64,000 bases of DNA from Gammaproteobacteria bacterium (GTDB lineage Bacteria > Pseudomonadota > Gammaproteobacteria > Enterobacterales > Kangiellaceae), in assembly GCA_013373375.1 (NCBI GenBank), contig JABXHY010000057.1, positions 1 through 64,000 on the forward strand, written 5' to 3'. The notes beneath the pieces were generated by a model. That model was not told where the DNA came from, did no database searches, and saw only the letters and a list, made by a program, of their open reading frames with translations. Of this stretch, positions 17,462-27,709 are shown in pieces; positions within the stretch are counted from its first letter, which is position 1; every line of letters starts with the position of its first letter. Made by a program: the position numbers and the translations under genes.

Positions 17462-20400
17462 ATGTTATTGAGGCAAATAAAAAAATATTGGACTAGCTCG
17501 AGAATTAAGAACAGAGTTGGACTAAACACTGTGTGGTTTGTCTTTTTTGTCTCCGCTTCGTTAAATATTGCTGCTGAGTTGACGCCAAGCTTAAAGTTCA
17601 AAGCTCTTAAATCGCAGTTATCACAAGTCACGGTTAACGATCTAGAAAAAGATGAGCTCAATTATATCTGGATTGCTACAAATAGTGGGTTGAACCGATT
17701 TGATGGTTACGAGGTCAAAGTTTATTTAGAAGATAAAGGAAAAGCAATTCAACTTCATAGGGACGATAAAGGCAGTCTACATGCACTCACTGAATCAGGT
17801 GTTTTTAAATATTCAGCGACGAAGGATAATTTTACTGAGCTGAAACAATTTTTAAATCAAGATGTTGATTATTCTAATGTTACTGATTTTTTCTTGAAAG
17901 ACGACCTTCTTTACTTATCAACGAAAGCAGGAACCGTTGTAGAACTTGGAGCTAACAGTTTTACATCGTTTAGCTTGAATCGAAATATTAATGCAAACGA
18001 TTTAGTCAACTATCCGTATACACTTTATGTGAATGAAAGAGGCGTGATTTTTGTAGGAACGAATTATGGTGTTTGGTCAAAGTCATTGTCTGACTCGGCG
18101 TTTGAGGTAATTGAGTCGACAAAACTTTTCTCAGTGCGTTCGATCTTAAAGTTAGCTAATAACCAATTTGCGTTGGCAACCAGTAGTGGATTAGTGTTAT
18201 TGAATGACCAAGGGGAAGTTCGGCAATATGATTTTTCGTCTAACACTAACGTTGACAAGCGATTTACTGATGTTGTGGCCACAGGCAATGAAAACTTATG
18301 GTTGGCCGGCTTTAATGGATTAGTTAAGTTTAACTATAAAACTCAAGACTTTCACTTTTATCAACACAAGCCAGCTCTTGCGCATTCTCTTTCTTCGAAC
18401 AATATAAAAAGTTTGCTGTTCAATGATAATGTCTTATGGGTCGGAACGGAAACTTCGGGTGTCAATTATGTGGCTTTTGACACTCTTGAATTTGGTTTAT
18501 TTCAGTCGCAATACCAAACTCCTGAATGTTTGAGTGGCAATGTAATTTATTCATTGGATGGTGATACCGATGTTATGTGGGTGGCTTCGTATGGAATAGG
18601 CGTTCATGGAATTAACCTTAGGGATGGCACATGTATAAAATTAAGTGCCGAAAACGGCGACTCAATTTCCAGTAATTATGTGATATTTGTCGAAGCCACT
18701 GATTCCGATGTCTGGATAGGACACTCCGGAGCAGGACTCAGCCGTTATAATAAAGCCACCAAAGAAATTACTAATTACAAAAGAGAACCAAATAATCCAA
18801 ACTCTCTAGTACATCAAGATGTCTTTGCTATAAAAGAAGATAATGATAAGAACATTTGGATTGGAACTCAGTTTGGGCTTTCCAAGCTTAAGCCAGAAAG
18901 TAATGAATTTAAAAACTTTAAATTGAACAATAGTGATCTACATAACTTTCAGATTAATGCTCTGGAAATTGACAACAAGAATCAACTTTGGATAGGCTCT
19001 GAGAAAGGTGTTGATGTCTACAATATTGAGAGGGAAGAGTTTGTACGTAACGAATTAAGTCAAAAGCTACAGGACCTCAATGCAAGTATTTTGACAATTA
19101 AATCCACTCAGCTAGGTGATCTTTGGATTGGAACTCTTAGTAAAGGACTATGGCGAATTGATAAGGATGGAATTATATCAATATGGAGTAACACGAGTGG
19201 GCTGAGAGACAACACTGTTTATCGTATTGAAGAAGATAAGTACGGAAATATTTGGTTTACATCAAATAAAACGCTTACTCGTCTTGAGCCAGATACCGGT
19301 GTTATGCGCCATTATGAGTCAAAGCATGGTTTACTCAGTGGAGAGTTTACTCAAGCGGGTTTTTATAACCCCATGAATAACACTCTATTTATTGCAGGTA
19401 CAGATGGTTTTAACCGAGTAAATTTAGGAAAGCTAACAGCTGAAAGTGAAGCAAGCTCTCCGTTGATATCTAAGTTCTTAATTGAAAATAAAGAGTTTCC
19501 GCTTCAGAATAGTTTGCCTATCAGTAATGGCGAGTCAATATTAACCGCTAATGCTTTAAAGCTAGACTATACCTTTGACTTTATTGGATTCGAATTCATT
19601 AGTTCGGACTATTACTTCTCTGATTCTCTAGGTTTTCGTTACAAGCTTGATGGATTTTCATCGAAGTGGATAGAGACTAGTGCTGATAATAGAACGGCCA
19701 CCTTTACAAACCTACCTCACGGTAACTTCAAGTTATTAGTGGATGTAACAGATCGACACGGAAGATATCAAAATAAGCCAACAGAACTTCAAATATCGAT
19801 TGCACCGCCATTTTGGTTAACTTGGTGGGCTAAGACAATTTACATTTTGCTACTGGTACTCGGTCCTTATGGAATTTATTTTTATCGCTCACGAGCATTA
19901 CGTGAGAAAGCTAGGAAACTCGAAGCAGCAGTCAACAAAAGAACGGCCGAGTTGAGTCATGAAAAGAAAACCGTTGAGCGTTTGCTTGATTTTAAAAATG
20001 AAGAATTTGCCAACGTATCACACGAGTTTAGAACACCTCTGACGCTCGTTCTCGGGCCATTAAAACGTCTTTTAGAGTCAGAGCAAGATGACTCTAAACG
20101 TCGACGGATGAACATTATTAAAAGTAATGCATACCGTCTACTCCGTATGGTCGATCAACTTATTTTCATGGAAAAATTTCGGTTTAAGCAAGAGGCAAAA
20201 AAGAAATCGATAAATGTTTCACAATTAGTTGATGAATACGTGACTAACTTTCGAGATTTAGCTGCAGAAAAAGATATTACCATCAACCTCAGGAGTGATG
20301 AGGGTATATTTTTTGAGTCACTTCCTGACGCCATTCAAAAGATACTCTTAAACTTAATTTCTAATGCACTTAAATACACTCCTAATGGCGGTAGTATTGA

Positions 20401-21583
20401 TGTTAGTCTAAAGACTATTTCTAAGGAGTTGTTTGAGTTTAAGGTTTCAGATACGGGTATCGGTATTGAGCCAATTATGCACGATAAGATATTTGATCGT
20501 TATAGTAGGGTGCTGGATGATAAATCTGAAAAAGTTACAGGTGCGGGAATAGGCCTTTCTCTGGTCAAGGAGCTAGTCGAGTATCACGGAGGAAATATTA
20601 GAGTTGAAAGTGCCTGCGGCGTTGGCAGTAGTTTTATTTTAACATTACCTCAGCATTTCCTTACGATCTCCGGAGAATCGCGTGATTCGATTGAAGGGGA
20701 ACGCATTGAAACTGATGAACTGCTCGATATTGAAATTGAGAATCTAACATCACAGTTAAGTTCTGAGGCTCATACTCATGCTGCCGTCACTAAGAGCACG
20801 GATGAAATGGTTGCAGATAAGACGACAGTTTTAGTCATCGACGATAACCCATCAATCCGAAATTATCTTCAGGATATTCTGATGCTTGAATATAATGTAC
20901 TGCTGGCTGAAAATGGGCAGCAAGGCATTGAGGTTGCAACCCAATATATACCTGACTTGATAATTTCCGACATTATGATGCCGACAGTGGATGGGTATCA
21001 ATTAACCGAAAGCTTAAAATCAAACCTGTTGACTAGTCATATCCCCATTATTTTACTGACCGCTCGTGGTGATACCGAGTCGCGGCTGAAAGGTTGGAAA
21101 ATTAATGCTGATGAATACTTAACTAAACCTTTTGATGAAGATGAGTTAAAGCTTCGAATAACTAACTTACTTTCTATACGTCAGCTTATACAGATGCGGT
21201 TTGCAGCCAATCGCGATAATGAGCCTGCTGAAAAGCAGAGTGAGGAAGAGGAAACTCTCAGCTCAGTTGATAAAAAATTCCTGGAAAATTGTGAGGCGAT
21301 CATCGAAGAGAATTACAAAGACAATCAATTTGCTCCTCAGGCACTTGCAAGCAATATTGGACTTAGTGACCGGCAGTTACAAAGGAAGATAAAAGGGCTA
21401 CTTGGCCAAAGCCCTTCAGATTACATACGTAATTTTCGACTTAAAAAAGCAAAACTAGCTCTAGAATCTGGCGATCCGATTAAAAAAGTGACTTTTGAAC
21501 ATGGATTCTCGTCGGTGTCCTATTTTACTCGCTGCTATAAAGCTTTTTATGGGGTAACGCCAGGTCAAATTTTGAGCAATTAG
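17462..21583 (+). CDS. hybrid sensor kinase: Reg_prop/Y_Y_Y sensor, histidine kinase, receiver, AraC output
   Basis: 1373 residues, all two-component modules in one chain. An N-terminal hydrophobic export segment (about 20-40) is followed by propeller repeats (about 50-680), a Y_Y_Y domain (about 695-780) and a transmembrane helix (about 783-805). Then come HisKA (VSHEFRTPL, phospho-acceptor H854), HATPase_c with SNALKYTPNGG, DTGIGIEP and GAGIGL, a receiver (DIMMP, phospho-acceptor D1170; conserved TKPF Lys), and an AraC HTH at about 1275-1372. This is the HTCS type best known from Bacteroidetes polysaccharide-use loci, where periplasmic oligosaccharides are the ligand. The neighbouring target genes are not obvious here. 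Confidence 0.93.
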   Translation: MLLRQIKKYWTSSRIKNRVGLNTVWFVFFVSASLNIAAELTPSLKFKALKSQLSQVTVNDLEKDELNYIWIATNSGLNRFDGYEVKVYLEDKGKAIQLHRDDKGSLHALTESGVFKYSATKDNFTELKQFLNQDVDYSNVTDFFLKDDLLYLSTKAGTVVELGANSFTSFSLNRNINANDLVNYPYTLYVNERGVIFVGTNYGVWSKSLSDSAFEVIESTKLFSVRSILKLANNQFALATSSGLVLLNDQGEVRQYDFSSNTNVDKRFTDVVATGNENLWLAGFNGLVKFNYKTQDFHFYQHKPALAHSLSSNNIKSLLFNDNVLWVGTETSGVNYVAFDTLEFGLFQSQYQTPECLSGNVIYSLDGDTDVMWVASYGIGVHGINLRDGTCIKLSAENGDSISSNYVIFVEATDSDVWIGHSGAGLSRYNKATKEITNYKREPNNPNSLVHQDVFAIKEDNDKNIWIGTQFGLSKLKPESNEFKNFKLNNSDLHNFQINALEIDNKNQLWIGSEKGVDVYNIEREEFVRNELSQKLQDLNASILTIKSTQLGDLWIGTLSKGLWRIDKDGIISIWSNTSGLRDNTVYRIEEDKYGNIWFTSNKTLTRLEPDTGVMRHYESKHGLLSGEFTQAGFYNPMNNTLFIAGTDGFNRVNLGKLTAESEASSPLISKFLIENKEFPLQNSLPISNGESILTANALKLDYTFDFIGFEFISSDYYFSDSLGFRYKLDGFSSKWIETSADNRTATFTNLPHGNFKLLVDVTDRHGRYQNKPTELQISIAPPFWLTWWAKTIYILLLVLGPYGIYFYRSRALREKARKLEAAVNKRTAELSHEKKTVERLLDFKNEEFANVSHEFRTPLTLVLGPLKRLLESEQDDSKRRRMNIIKSNAYRLLRMVDQLIFMEKFRFKQEAKKKSINVSQLVDEYVTNFRDLAAEKDITINLRSDEGIFFESLPDAIQKILLNLISNALKYTPNGGSIDVSLKTISKELFEFKVSDTGIGIEPIMHDKIFDRYSRVLDDKSEKVTGAGIGLSLVKELVEYHGGNIRVESACGVGSSFILTLPQHFLTISGESRDSIEGERIETDELLDIEIENLTSQLSSEAHTHAAVTKSTDEMVADKTTVLVIDDNPSIRNYLQDILMLEYNVLLAENGQQGIEVATQYIPDLIISDIMMPTVDGYQLTESLKSNLLTSHIPIILLTARGDTESRLKGWKINADEYLTKPFDEDELKLRITNLLSIRQLIQMRFAANRDNEPAEKQSEEEETLSSVDKKFLENCEAIIEENYKDNQFAPQALASNIGLSDRQLQRKIKGLLGQSPSDYIRNFRLKKAKLALESGDPIKKVTFEHGFSSVSYFTRCYKAFYGVTPGQILSN

Positions 21584-21670
21584 CTTGTTGATTCATTTTT
21601 GCTCCAGACTTACTCAAATTTCACTTTAGAACTGGGTCGCCTACTCAAGATAATACCGAAGTCCGTTGTT

Positions 21671-21706
21671 GAATAAGAAACCCTGCTATAGCAGGGTTTC
21701 TTATTC
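21671..21706. terminator. strong bidirectional terminator hairpin
   Basis: Perfect 16-bp stem (GAATAAGAAACCCTGC / GCAGGGTTTCTTATTC) with a TATA loop, 88 bases after the hybrid kinase stop codon. The strongest hairpin in this part of the window. The rest of the 21584-22033 gap shows no gene. Confidence 0.85.
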
Positions 21707-22033
21707 ATAGTATTGTTCCAACTTTTTGTTTTTACTATTTCTAATCGCGGTTACTTTTAGCGAATCGGTTTACATTATTGATAGTTATATATTTGCAATG
21801 GTAAGCATTTAAGTTATTGAATAATAAAGAAAATAATCAATGTCGCTGAAGTGACATTAAATGTCGCTTGAGTGCAATTCGAATCTCTTCCCTACAGACT
21901 TAATAACGAGAATAATGCCGTCATCAAAACGTGATTAAAAGTTCTGTATCAGTAGTCCAGCATGTAATTGCGCAGAGAGTGACGTGATACATATGAAATT
22001 AACAAATGGAATCATAAGTAAGTGGAGTATGAG

Positions 22034-22234
22034 ATGAGGCAAAGAGAAGCAGGTAATATGGCACTCAGTCGGTCTTCTAGATTTATTATTAATCAATTGG
22101 GCCTTTTTTTTAAAACTAGGGAATCGGATATTTATGGACCTTATTCTAATTTGGGCGAGGCGAACAGAGCATTAGAAATATACGTCGCCTTGATGGATCT
22201 GCATGAGCAAAGTGATTTAACTGTAGCTGCTTGA
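22034..22234 (+). CDS. small DUF6316-like protein
   Basis: 66 residues. The core SRFIINQLGLFFKTRESDIY then GPYSNLGEANRALEIYVAL matches the DUF6316-type pattern and resembles the product of 14312-14497. I chose ATG 22034 over the GTG at 22022, because a GGAG element lies seven bases before the ATG and overlaps the GTG. Function unknown. Confidence 0.65.
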   Translation: MRQREAGNMALSRSSRFIINQLGLFFKTRESDIYGPYSNLGEANRALEIYVALMDLHEQSDLTVAA

Positions 22235-22312
22235 ATATCAACAGGAAATTAAAACATCAAATCATGGCAGCTGAAGGCTCATATTACGCTAAACAGATTC
22301 GTAGCCAAAACA

Positions 22313-22789
22313 ATGCATAAAATACTCTACGTTACACAGATTCTTTATTTAATGTATTTGATTTTGACTCAGACAGTTTTGGCCTGTCACGAATCAAAAG
22401 ATCTAGTTTTGCTTGCGTATACGGGAAAGTCAGAAGAGGTTTTAAGCATTATTGAAACTGGTGCCGAGTTGAATCAACTGACGGGTGACTTAACACCTCT
22501 TATAGCCGCAGTTAAGAAACGAAGATATCACCTTGTAAAACTATTACTCGAGAATAAAGCAAAAGTTGACATTAAAAATGATGAAGGACTTACGGCTTTG
22601 ATGTATGCCGCTCAATTAAATGATACCGCGATAGTTCAATTATTACTGCTTTTCGGAGCGGATCCATTTCTGACTAATAATAATGGAACTTCCGCAATCG
22701 ATATAGCGAAGATAACAAGAAATAAAAAAATTATTAATACGCTTGTGAATAGCCGTGACAGAAATGAGATTGACCCTTATAGAAATTGA
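22313..22789 (+). CDS. exported ankyrin-repeat protein
   Basis: 158 residues. N-terminal hydrophobic signal segment (about 1-25, ending LA before Cys), then about four ankyrin repeats (about 28-150), recognisable by TPLIAAVKKRRYHLVKLLLE, GLTALMYAAQLNDTAIVQLLL and GTSAIDIAKITRN. Ankyrin repeats bind protein partners. A periplasmic location is inferred. The start codon lies just downstream of the DUF6316-like gene, with no good ribosome-binding site. The secreted M9 protease follows 80 bases downstream. Confidence 0.8.
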   Translation: MHKILYVTQILYLMYLILTQTVLACHESKDLVLLAYTGKSEEVLSIIETGAELNQLTGDLTPLIAAVKKRRYHLVKLLLENKAKVDIKNDEGLTALMYAAQLNDTAIVQLLLLFGADPFLTNNNGTSAIDIAKITRNKKIINTLVNSRDRNEIDPYRN

Positions 22790-22868
22790 GCAGCGTGTGA
22801 GCTACTTATCTTACTAGTGCAAAGTGACTTAAATATAAATAATTAAAGACGTAAAAATAGGAATTATT

Positions 22869-25800
22869 ATGGGAAGTAAAAAGGCGTATATCGCATATAT
22901 ATTAATGGCAGTACTTTCTCCTGCTTTGGGCGCGAGTAAAGCACACCCGATAAGCCATAATCAATCAATTGAAAAGAGTGACGTTCAATTTCAACATTTC
23001 ACAATACAAAGCCACAATTCCAGTGAGAGTGTTAATAAATTGATTGGCGCGATGCCAAAAAAGGATTTTAGACACTCACTTGAAAAGAAAAGAAGTAAGA
23101 TAGCAAAGCAAGGACTCGAAGAATGTAATTTGAGTAGTGCTTTGGCTGCAAGTGGAATGAGTAGAGCGGAAATACTCGCTGATGAAGCGGTTAGTTGTTT
23201 TCAATCGGGCGAGTATTGGTTACTAAGCGAAGACACAAAGGCTCTTTATAACATGGACACCATGTTGGCTATAACTGACCTAATTAAACAGCGAAGTGGG
23301 CAATATGATGGACAAGAAACTTCAGGTATGTTTCAACTTTTTGCAGCACTAAGAGCTGGCTTTTATGTTCAAGGCCAGGAAACAGAAAGCTTTGATTTTA
23401 ATGAGTTTAGTGAACCTTTGAGAACAAACGTTATTGAAGCATTAAAGTCTATATTCGACGAAAGAAAAATGATTATTGAAACCGACTATCATAAAGAAGA
23501 AGTGGTTTATGAGTGGTTGTACCTTATTTATAACGAGTATTTTCATACTTCATTATTCTCTGAGTTAATGCAGATGCTGGATACAATACAAAATGATGCT
23601 CGTTACGATAAACAGTGGTTGGCAAATGTTTGGCGGATTTTTGATGTTTTCTCGCGCACTTCATCGGAGGATAAATCGGCCTTAACTCAACTTATTTTGG
23701 ATGATTCTGCATTTTTTGAGCGACTTCGTTATTGGAGCAGTGATCGAAGTACGCTAGGTTTAGTTGACTACATTCCTCATGCGCCACTATATTTAATGGG
23801 AGAGTTGTTTCGGTTTGAAGACCTCTATGAGCAGGTTAAAAGCGAATTTATATTGGCGCTTGATTATTACCCAGTAGACAGTGAATGGTTTTTTACACTA
23901 ATCGACAACTATTACTTTCAGCAAAATTGTGCCGACGTTGCGCCTAAATATTGTGAATCTACTTATCGAAATGAAGTTTTAAATAAGGCCTTTCCTTTTA
24001 CTTACAGTTTTGACGATGGTCGGTTTGTAGTACGTACAGGATTAGATAAAGCAAGAGTAGAGTTATTATACAACGCAAGCAAACAAGTCAAAGCGCAGTT
24101 TCATCGTATTACTAAGAACTTGACGCCAACGCCAGAAGATAGCGCATCGGTACTTACAATGTTTATTGCTGACTCTCGCAATAATTACGAGCGCTATCAA
24201 CGATTTTTGTTTAACCTCGGAACTGATAACGGCGGGATTTATATTGAGAAAGACGCTACGTTCTATACCTATGAACGAACTGAAGAAGAAAGCTTTTTAA
24301 GTCTTGAAGAACTGTTTCGTCACGAATATGTTCATTATCTGGACGGACGATATCAAATTCACGGACTTTGGGGCGAAGGTGACTTTTACTCAAGCCCACA
24401 CGAGCATTGGTATTCCGAAGGTCTTGCTGAATTCATCTCCGGAAGTACTGCTAGTCAAGGGGTAAAAATTCGAAGCAATATTATTGGACGCGTTGCCAGC
24501 GAAGCTGGAGAGCGTATGTCGATTAGTGAAATCGTAAACGAAAAAAGTGGATTTACGGTCTACCGATATGCGTCTTTGTTGCATTCCTTTTTATATGAAC
24601 ATGCAAATGAATTGCACAGTCAAATATTAAAGGCTATTCAAACCAATAATATCGAAAAGTATAATCAGCTTATGCAGCAAATAGCTGTAAATGCCAATCT
24701 TAATACACAGTTCCAAGCCTACATGGATGCTCTTTATAGTAGTCAAGAGCTATGGTGGGATGTTAATACACCTTGGGCTCCAACTACAGAAATGAATATT
24801 ATCGAGTTTGATGACATTGTTGAGGCATTCTCGAATATTGAAGATTTAACATTCGAATGTCAGACTGAGTTCGTGAGTAAAATTCGACGCTTCGCTTGCT
24901 CGGCAAATGACTCGGTTATCGCAAATGATGAATTGTCTTTGTCTGTCTCAATCGATGAGTTAGTGAGCCAAGTTGGCGAGTTGATCAGTAATAATGCTTT
25001 ATCTCTTACCTGTTATTACGGAGAAGTTTTAATATCTGAGACAGGCGTAGAAGCTTCTCCAATTTGTAAAGGAAGCATGGGAGACTTTGACTCACAAGGT
25101 ATTAATCATGCTCCAATAATTTCAGGCGAAGGCAACTTCCGGTTATTCGACGGTGGGGAAGCTACACTAGATGTATTTGCTTTCGATCCCGAAAATGATC
25201 CGCTTACTTTTCAGTGGCAACAGTTGTCGGGACCTCAGTTTTTATTCAATTCAGCGTTAAATGTGAAAAAAATAGAGCTCCAGGCACCACTCGTTGAAAG
25301 AGATGAAGTCGCTGAATTCAAGGTGACAGTGTCGGATGGACATTCGAGTGTAGAGGATGTTGTTTCAATCCAATTGGTTCAGTTGGATAACCATGCCCCT
25401 AAATTTGAACAAAGGTCTTTGGATCTAGATTTTAATTACGGTGATGAGATTATTTTGTCGGCAGAAGCTCGAGATGTTGATGATGACGCTATCAACTATC
25501 GATGGGAAGAACTTGATTTTGATAGTGAAGAATCATTGTTTATTGGTTTACCATCAAAAGTGGGTAATAGTTATTCTTTCGACAGTACGTTAATTCCGCT
25601 TGAGGCATTTTCAGGAAAAGAGCGCGTGATTGTTAGCTTTGAAGTTCAGGCATCTGATAATGTTTTCTCAACAGAACAATTTCAGCGTGTTTATATTTCA
25701 AAACCTCAAACCATAATAATTGAGGAAGATTTTCAGGAGTTTAATGCTGAGTTTGGAGAAAGTATTAGTCTATCAGTAATAGCTACCAGTATGCTTGACG

Positions 25801-26540
25801 AGGATGTAAGTGTTCAGTGGGAACAAAATATAAATGGAGATAGCACCTTTGACTTAGACCTTGGAGTGCTTGAGGGGGAAGCTCAATCGATTGACTTAAG
25901 TGTGATTCCAATTGAAGCATTTACTGAGAATAGTCGAATAATTTTAGAGTTTGATGTGAGCGTGTCAGATAGCATAAGCCGTGATACAGCATTAGTACGA
26001 GTGTATATCGAAAGGCCTCAAACAATTACAGTCGATAATGATTTTCAAGAGTTTCATGTTAAAAGAAGTGAAACCATAAATTTATCGGTGCATGCGGAAA
26101 GTCTTGCAAGTGAAAACTTGAATTACATTTGGAACCAGAACAATGAAGGTGAAGAGAGCTTTGACTTACAACTTGGAACTTTATCAGGTCAACATCAAGA
26201 AATTGATTTAAATCAAATACCGGAGAATGCATTTGAAGGTCGCTCTAGAATAATAATTGAGTTCGATGTAGAAATATCCGACGGTCTTAATACAAATAGA
26301 GCTTTTGTTCGTGTTTATGTTACGCCTTCAGATGATGATGGGTCAGACGATGGAGATGATGGCTCAGACGATGGAGATGATGGCTCAGATGGTGGTAATG
26401 ACTCTGACGGAGACAACGATTCAAATAATGAACCTGACGATGGTGCAAGTTCAGGCTCCAGTGGTGGAGTAATGAGTCTTTTCACTATTTTCATGATACT
26501 ACTTCGAAACAGAAGAAAGCGTGTTATTAAGTTGAATTAA
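22869..26540 (+). CDS. secreted M9 collagenase-like metalloprotease with Ig/PKD-like domains and GlyGly-CTERM
   Basis: 1223 residues. Signal peptide (about 1-21), an N-terminal helical activator region (about 90-370), then a gluzincin catalytic domain with HEYVHYLDGRY (H485, E486, H489) and WYSEGLAEF (third ligand E517), typical of Vibrio-type M9 collagenases. Four Ig/PKD-like domains follow (about 745-1155), the last two clearly duplicated (both begin PQT and contain DFQEF). An Asp/Gly/Ser-rich linker with a 21-bp DNA repeat leads to SGSSGGVMSLFTIFMILL and a basic end. That is a GlyGly-CTERM signal, normally cleaved by rhombosortase after type II secretion. Substrate (collagen or other) is inferred. 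Confidence 0.88.
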   Translation: MGSKKAYIAYILMAVLSPALGASKAHPISHNQSIEKSDVQFQHFTIQSHNSSESVNKLIGAMPKKDFRHSLEKKRSKIAKQGLEECNLSSALAASGMSRAEILADEAVSCFQSGEYWLLSEDTKALYNMDTMLAITDLIKQRSGQYDGQETSGMFQLFAALRAGFYVQGQETESFDFNEFSEPLRTNVIEALKSIFDERKMIIETDYHKEEVVYEWLYLIYNEYFHTSLFSELMQMLDTIQNDARYDKQWLANVWRIFDVFSRTSSEDKSALTQLILDDSAFFERLRYWSSDRSTLGLVDYIPHAPLYLMGELFRFEDLYEQVKSEFILALDYYPVDSEWFFTLIDNYYFQQNCADVAPKYCESTYRNEVLNKAFPFTYSFDDGRFVVRTGLDKARVELLYNASKQVKAQFHRITKNLTPTPEDSASVLTMFIADSRNNYERYQRFLFNLGTDNGGIYIEKDATFYTYERTEEESFLSLEELFRHEYVHYLDGRYQIHGLWGEGDFYSSPHEHWYSEGLAEFISGSTASQGVKIRSNIIGRVASEAGERMSISEIVNEKSGFTVYRYASLLHSFLYEHANELHSQILKAIQTNNIEKYNQLMQQIAVNANLNTQFQAYMDALYSSQELWWDVNTPWAPTTEMNIIEFDDIVEAFSNIEDLTFECQTEFVSKIRRFACSANDSVIANDELSLSVSIDELVSQVGELISNNALSLTCYYGEVLISETGVEASPICKGSMGDFDSQGINHAPIISGEGNFRLFDGGEATLDVFAFDPENDPLTFQWQQLSGPQFLFNSALNVKKIELQAPLVERDEVAEFKVTVSDGHSSVEDVVSIQLVQLDNHAPKFEQRSLDLDFNYGDEIILSAEARDVDDDAINYRWEELDFDSEESLFIGLPSKVGNSYSFDSTLIPLEAFSGKERVIVSFEVQASDNVFSTEQFQRVYISKPQTIIIEEDFQEFNAEFGESISLSVIATSMLDEDVSVQWEQNINGDSTFDLDLGVLEGEAQSIDLSVIPIEAFTENSRIILEFDVSVSDSISRDTALVRVYIERPQTITVDNDFQEFHVKRSETINLSVHAESLASENLNYIWNQNNEGEESFDLQLGTLSGQHQEIDLNQIPENAFEGRSRIIIEFDVEISDGLNTNRAFVRVYVTPSDDDGSDDGDDGSDDGDDGSDGGNDSDGDNDSNNEPDDGASSGSSGGVMSLFTIFMILLRNRRKRVIKLN

Positions 26541-26570
26541 TTGCTCGAATTATCAATTTAAATTAATTGT

Positions 26571-26594
26571 GCCGCCAGTTGTCAAACTGGCGGC
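26571..26594. terminator. hairpin between convergent genes
   Basis: Perfect 10-bp stem GCCGCCAGTT / AACTGGCGGC with a 4-base loop, 31 bases after the protease stop codon and 140 bases from the end of the convergent lipoprotein gene. No good T run on the plus strand. Confidence 0.65.
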
Positions 26595-26733
26595 AAAAGT
26601 TCAAAGTACTATAGGATTTACTTTGCGCATTTCTAATCAGAAAGAATAAATTCCTTGCTAACGAGTTTTAAAAATAGAGCCGCACTTAACCTTGATTGGC
26701 AATGTTTATGTGAGCTAGTCTTGTCAGTTCTGA

Positions 26734-27474
26734 CTATCGGCAGTTTTCTGGTCCATAAATTTTGGCATCTTTACTTAACGCTTTTCGAATCGCATCAACG
26801 TGATTACACAACTTGACCAAATCTTTATCGATTCCTAGCAACTTCAAGCTAAAGTTATCTTCAAGTGCCCCAAGGTAATTAATCGGATTAGAGTAAGCCT
26901 GTAAGTGGACTAGCCTTGGTTTTCTCTCAAGTGGCGATAGGTCAGTTATTGAATTGTAATTCAGAACGACTTCTTTTAAGTACTCGAGATTTCTTAAGGC
27001 GCGAATATCGTCAATATTAGCCATCATGGCCGCGAATATTTTAAGTTTATTTAAATATTGTAAATCGGAAATATCTGTCAACTTGGGTGTTTTGTTCGCT
27101 TGAACTTCTTCAAGGTTGGGAGCAGAACCTATACCAGAAAGCGACGAGAGGGTATTACTACCAGCGACACTGATCGTTTTGAGCGACGGCATTTTTCCAA
27201 GTGTTGATAAGTCTGTTAATTGATTATCCTGAATGTATAGGCTTTCTAATTCCGAGAGTTGATCAAGCCCGGTTAAGTCAATCACTCCTTTTTGACAAAC
27301 CAAAGTATTAATCTGACTTGGATTGGTGTACCCGCGCTTAGACATTTCATCGATGATGCACGTTGCTAAATTTTTATCAGGAGTGAAGTCATATACGTAA
27401 TCATGCTCGCTGCTACACGATAAAATGAGCAGTCCTATGCTTCCAGAAATTATTAAAGACAATAGATGTCGCAT
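26734..27474 (-). CDS. leucine-rich-repeat lipoprotein
   Basis: 246 residues. N-terminal signal ending LLILSC, a lipobox with Cys as the lipid-modified residue. About six leucine-rich repeats follow (about 65-215), with internalin-like units such as LSELESLYIQDNQLTDLSTL and LEYLKEVVLNYNSITDLSPL. Two further cysteines flank the repeat block. LRR proteins of this type bind other proteins at the cell surface. The partner is unknown. Convergent with the M9 protease. Confidence 0.85.
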   Translation of the reverse strand: MRHLLSLIISGSIGLLILSCSSEHDYVYDFTPDKNLATCIIDEMSKRGYTNPSQINTLVCQKGVIDLTGLDQLSELESLYIQDNQLTDLSTLGKMPSLKTISVAGSNTLSSLSGIGSAPNLEEVQANKTPKLTDISDLQYLNKLKIFAAMMANIDDIRALRNLEYLKEVVLNYNSITDLSPLERKPRLVHLQAYSNPINYLGALEDNFSLKLLGIDKDLVKLCNHVDAIRKALSKDAKIYGPENCR

Positions 27475-27709
27475 CAGATGACCACCTTATTTATTCCTTA
27501 AAAGTACCGAGTTAAGCCGTTGAATGTTCGTTGTGATCTGACTTGCTCAAATTTCAACTTTTAGTTCACGGTAGTTTTCATTTGAAAATTAAAATCCATT
27601 ATTCAAGTTATTGTTATATTTGTAAAGCTGGTCACAAGAATGGATAAAAGGCATTCTGGGTGAATGCCTTTGTTTGTGGTGTTTCTTAAGTGGCTAAAAC
27701 AAACGAAAG

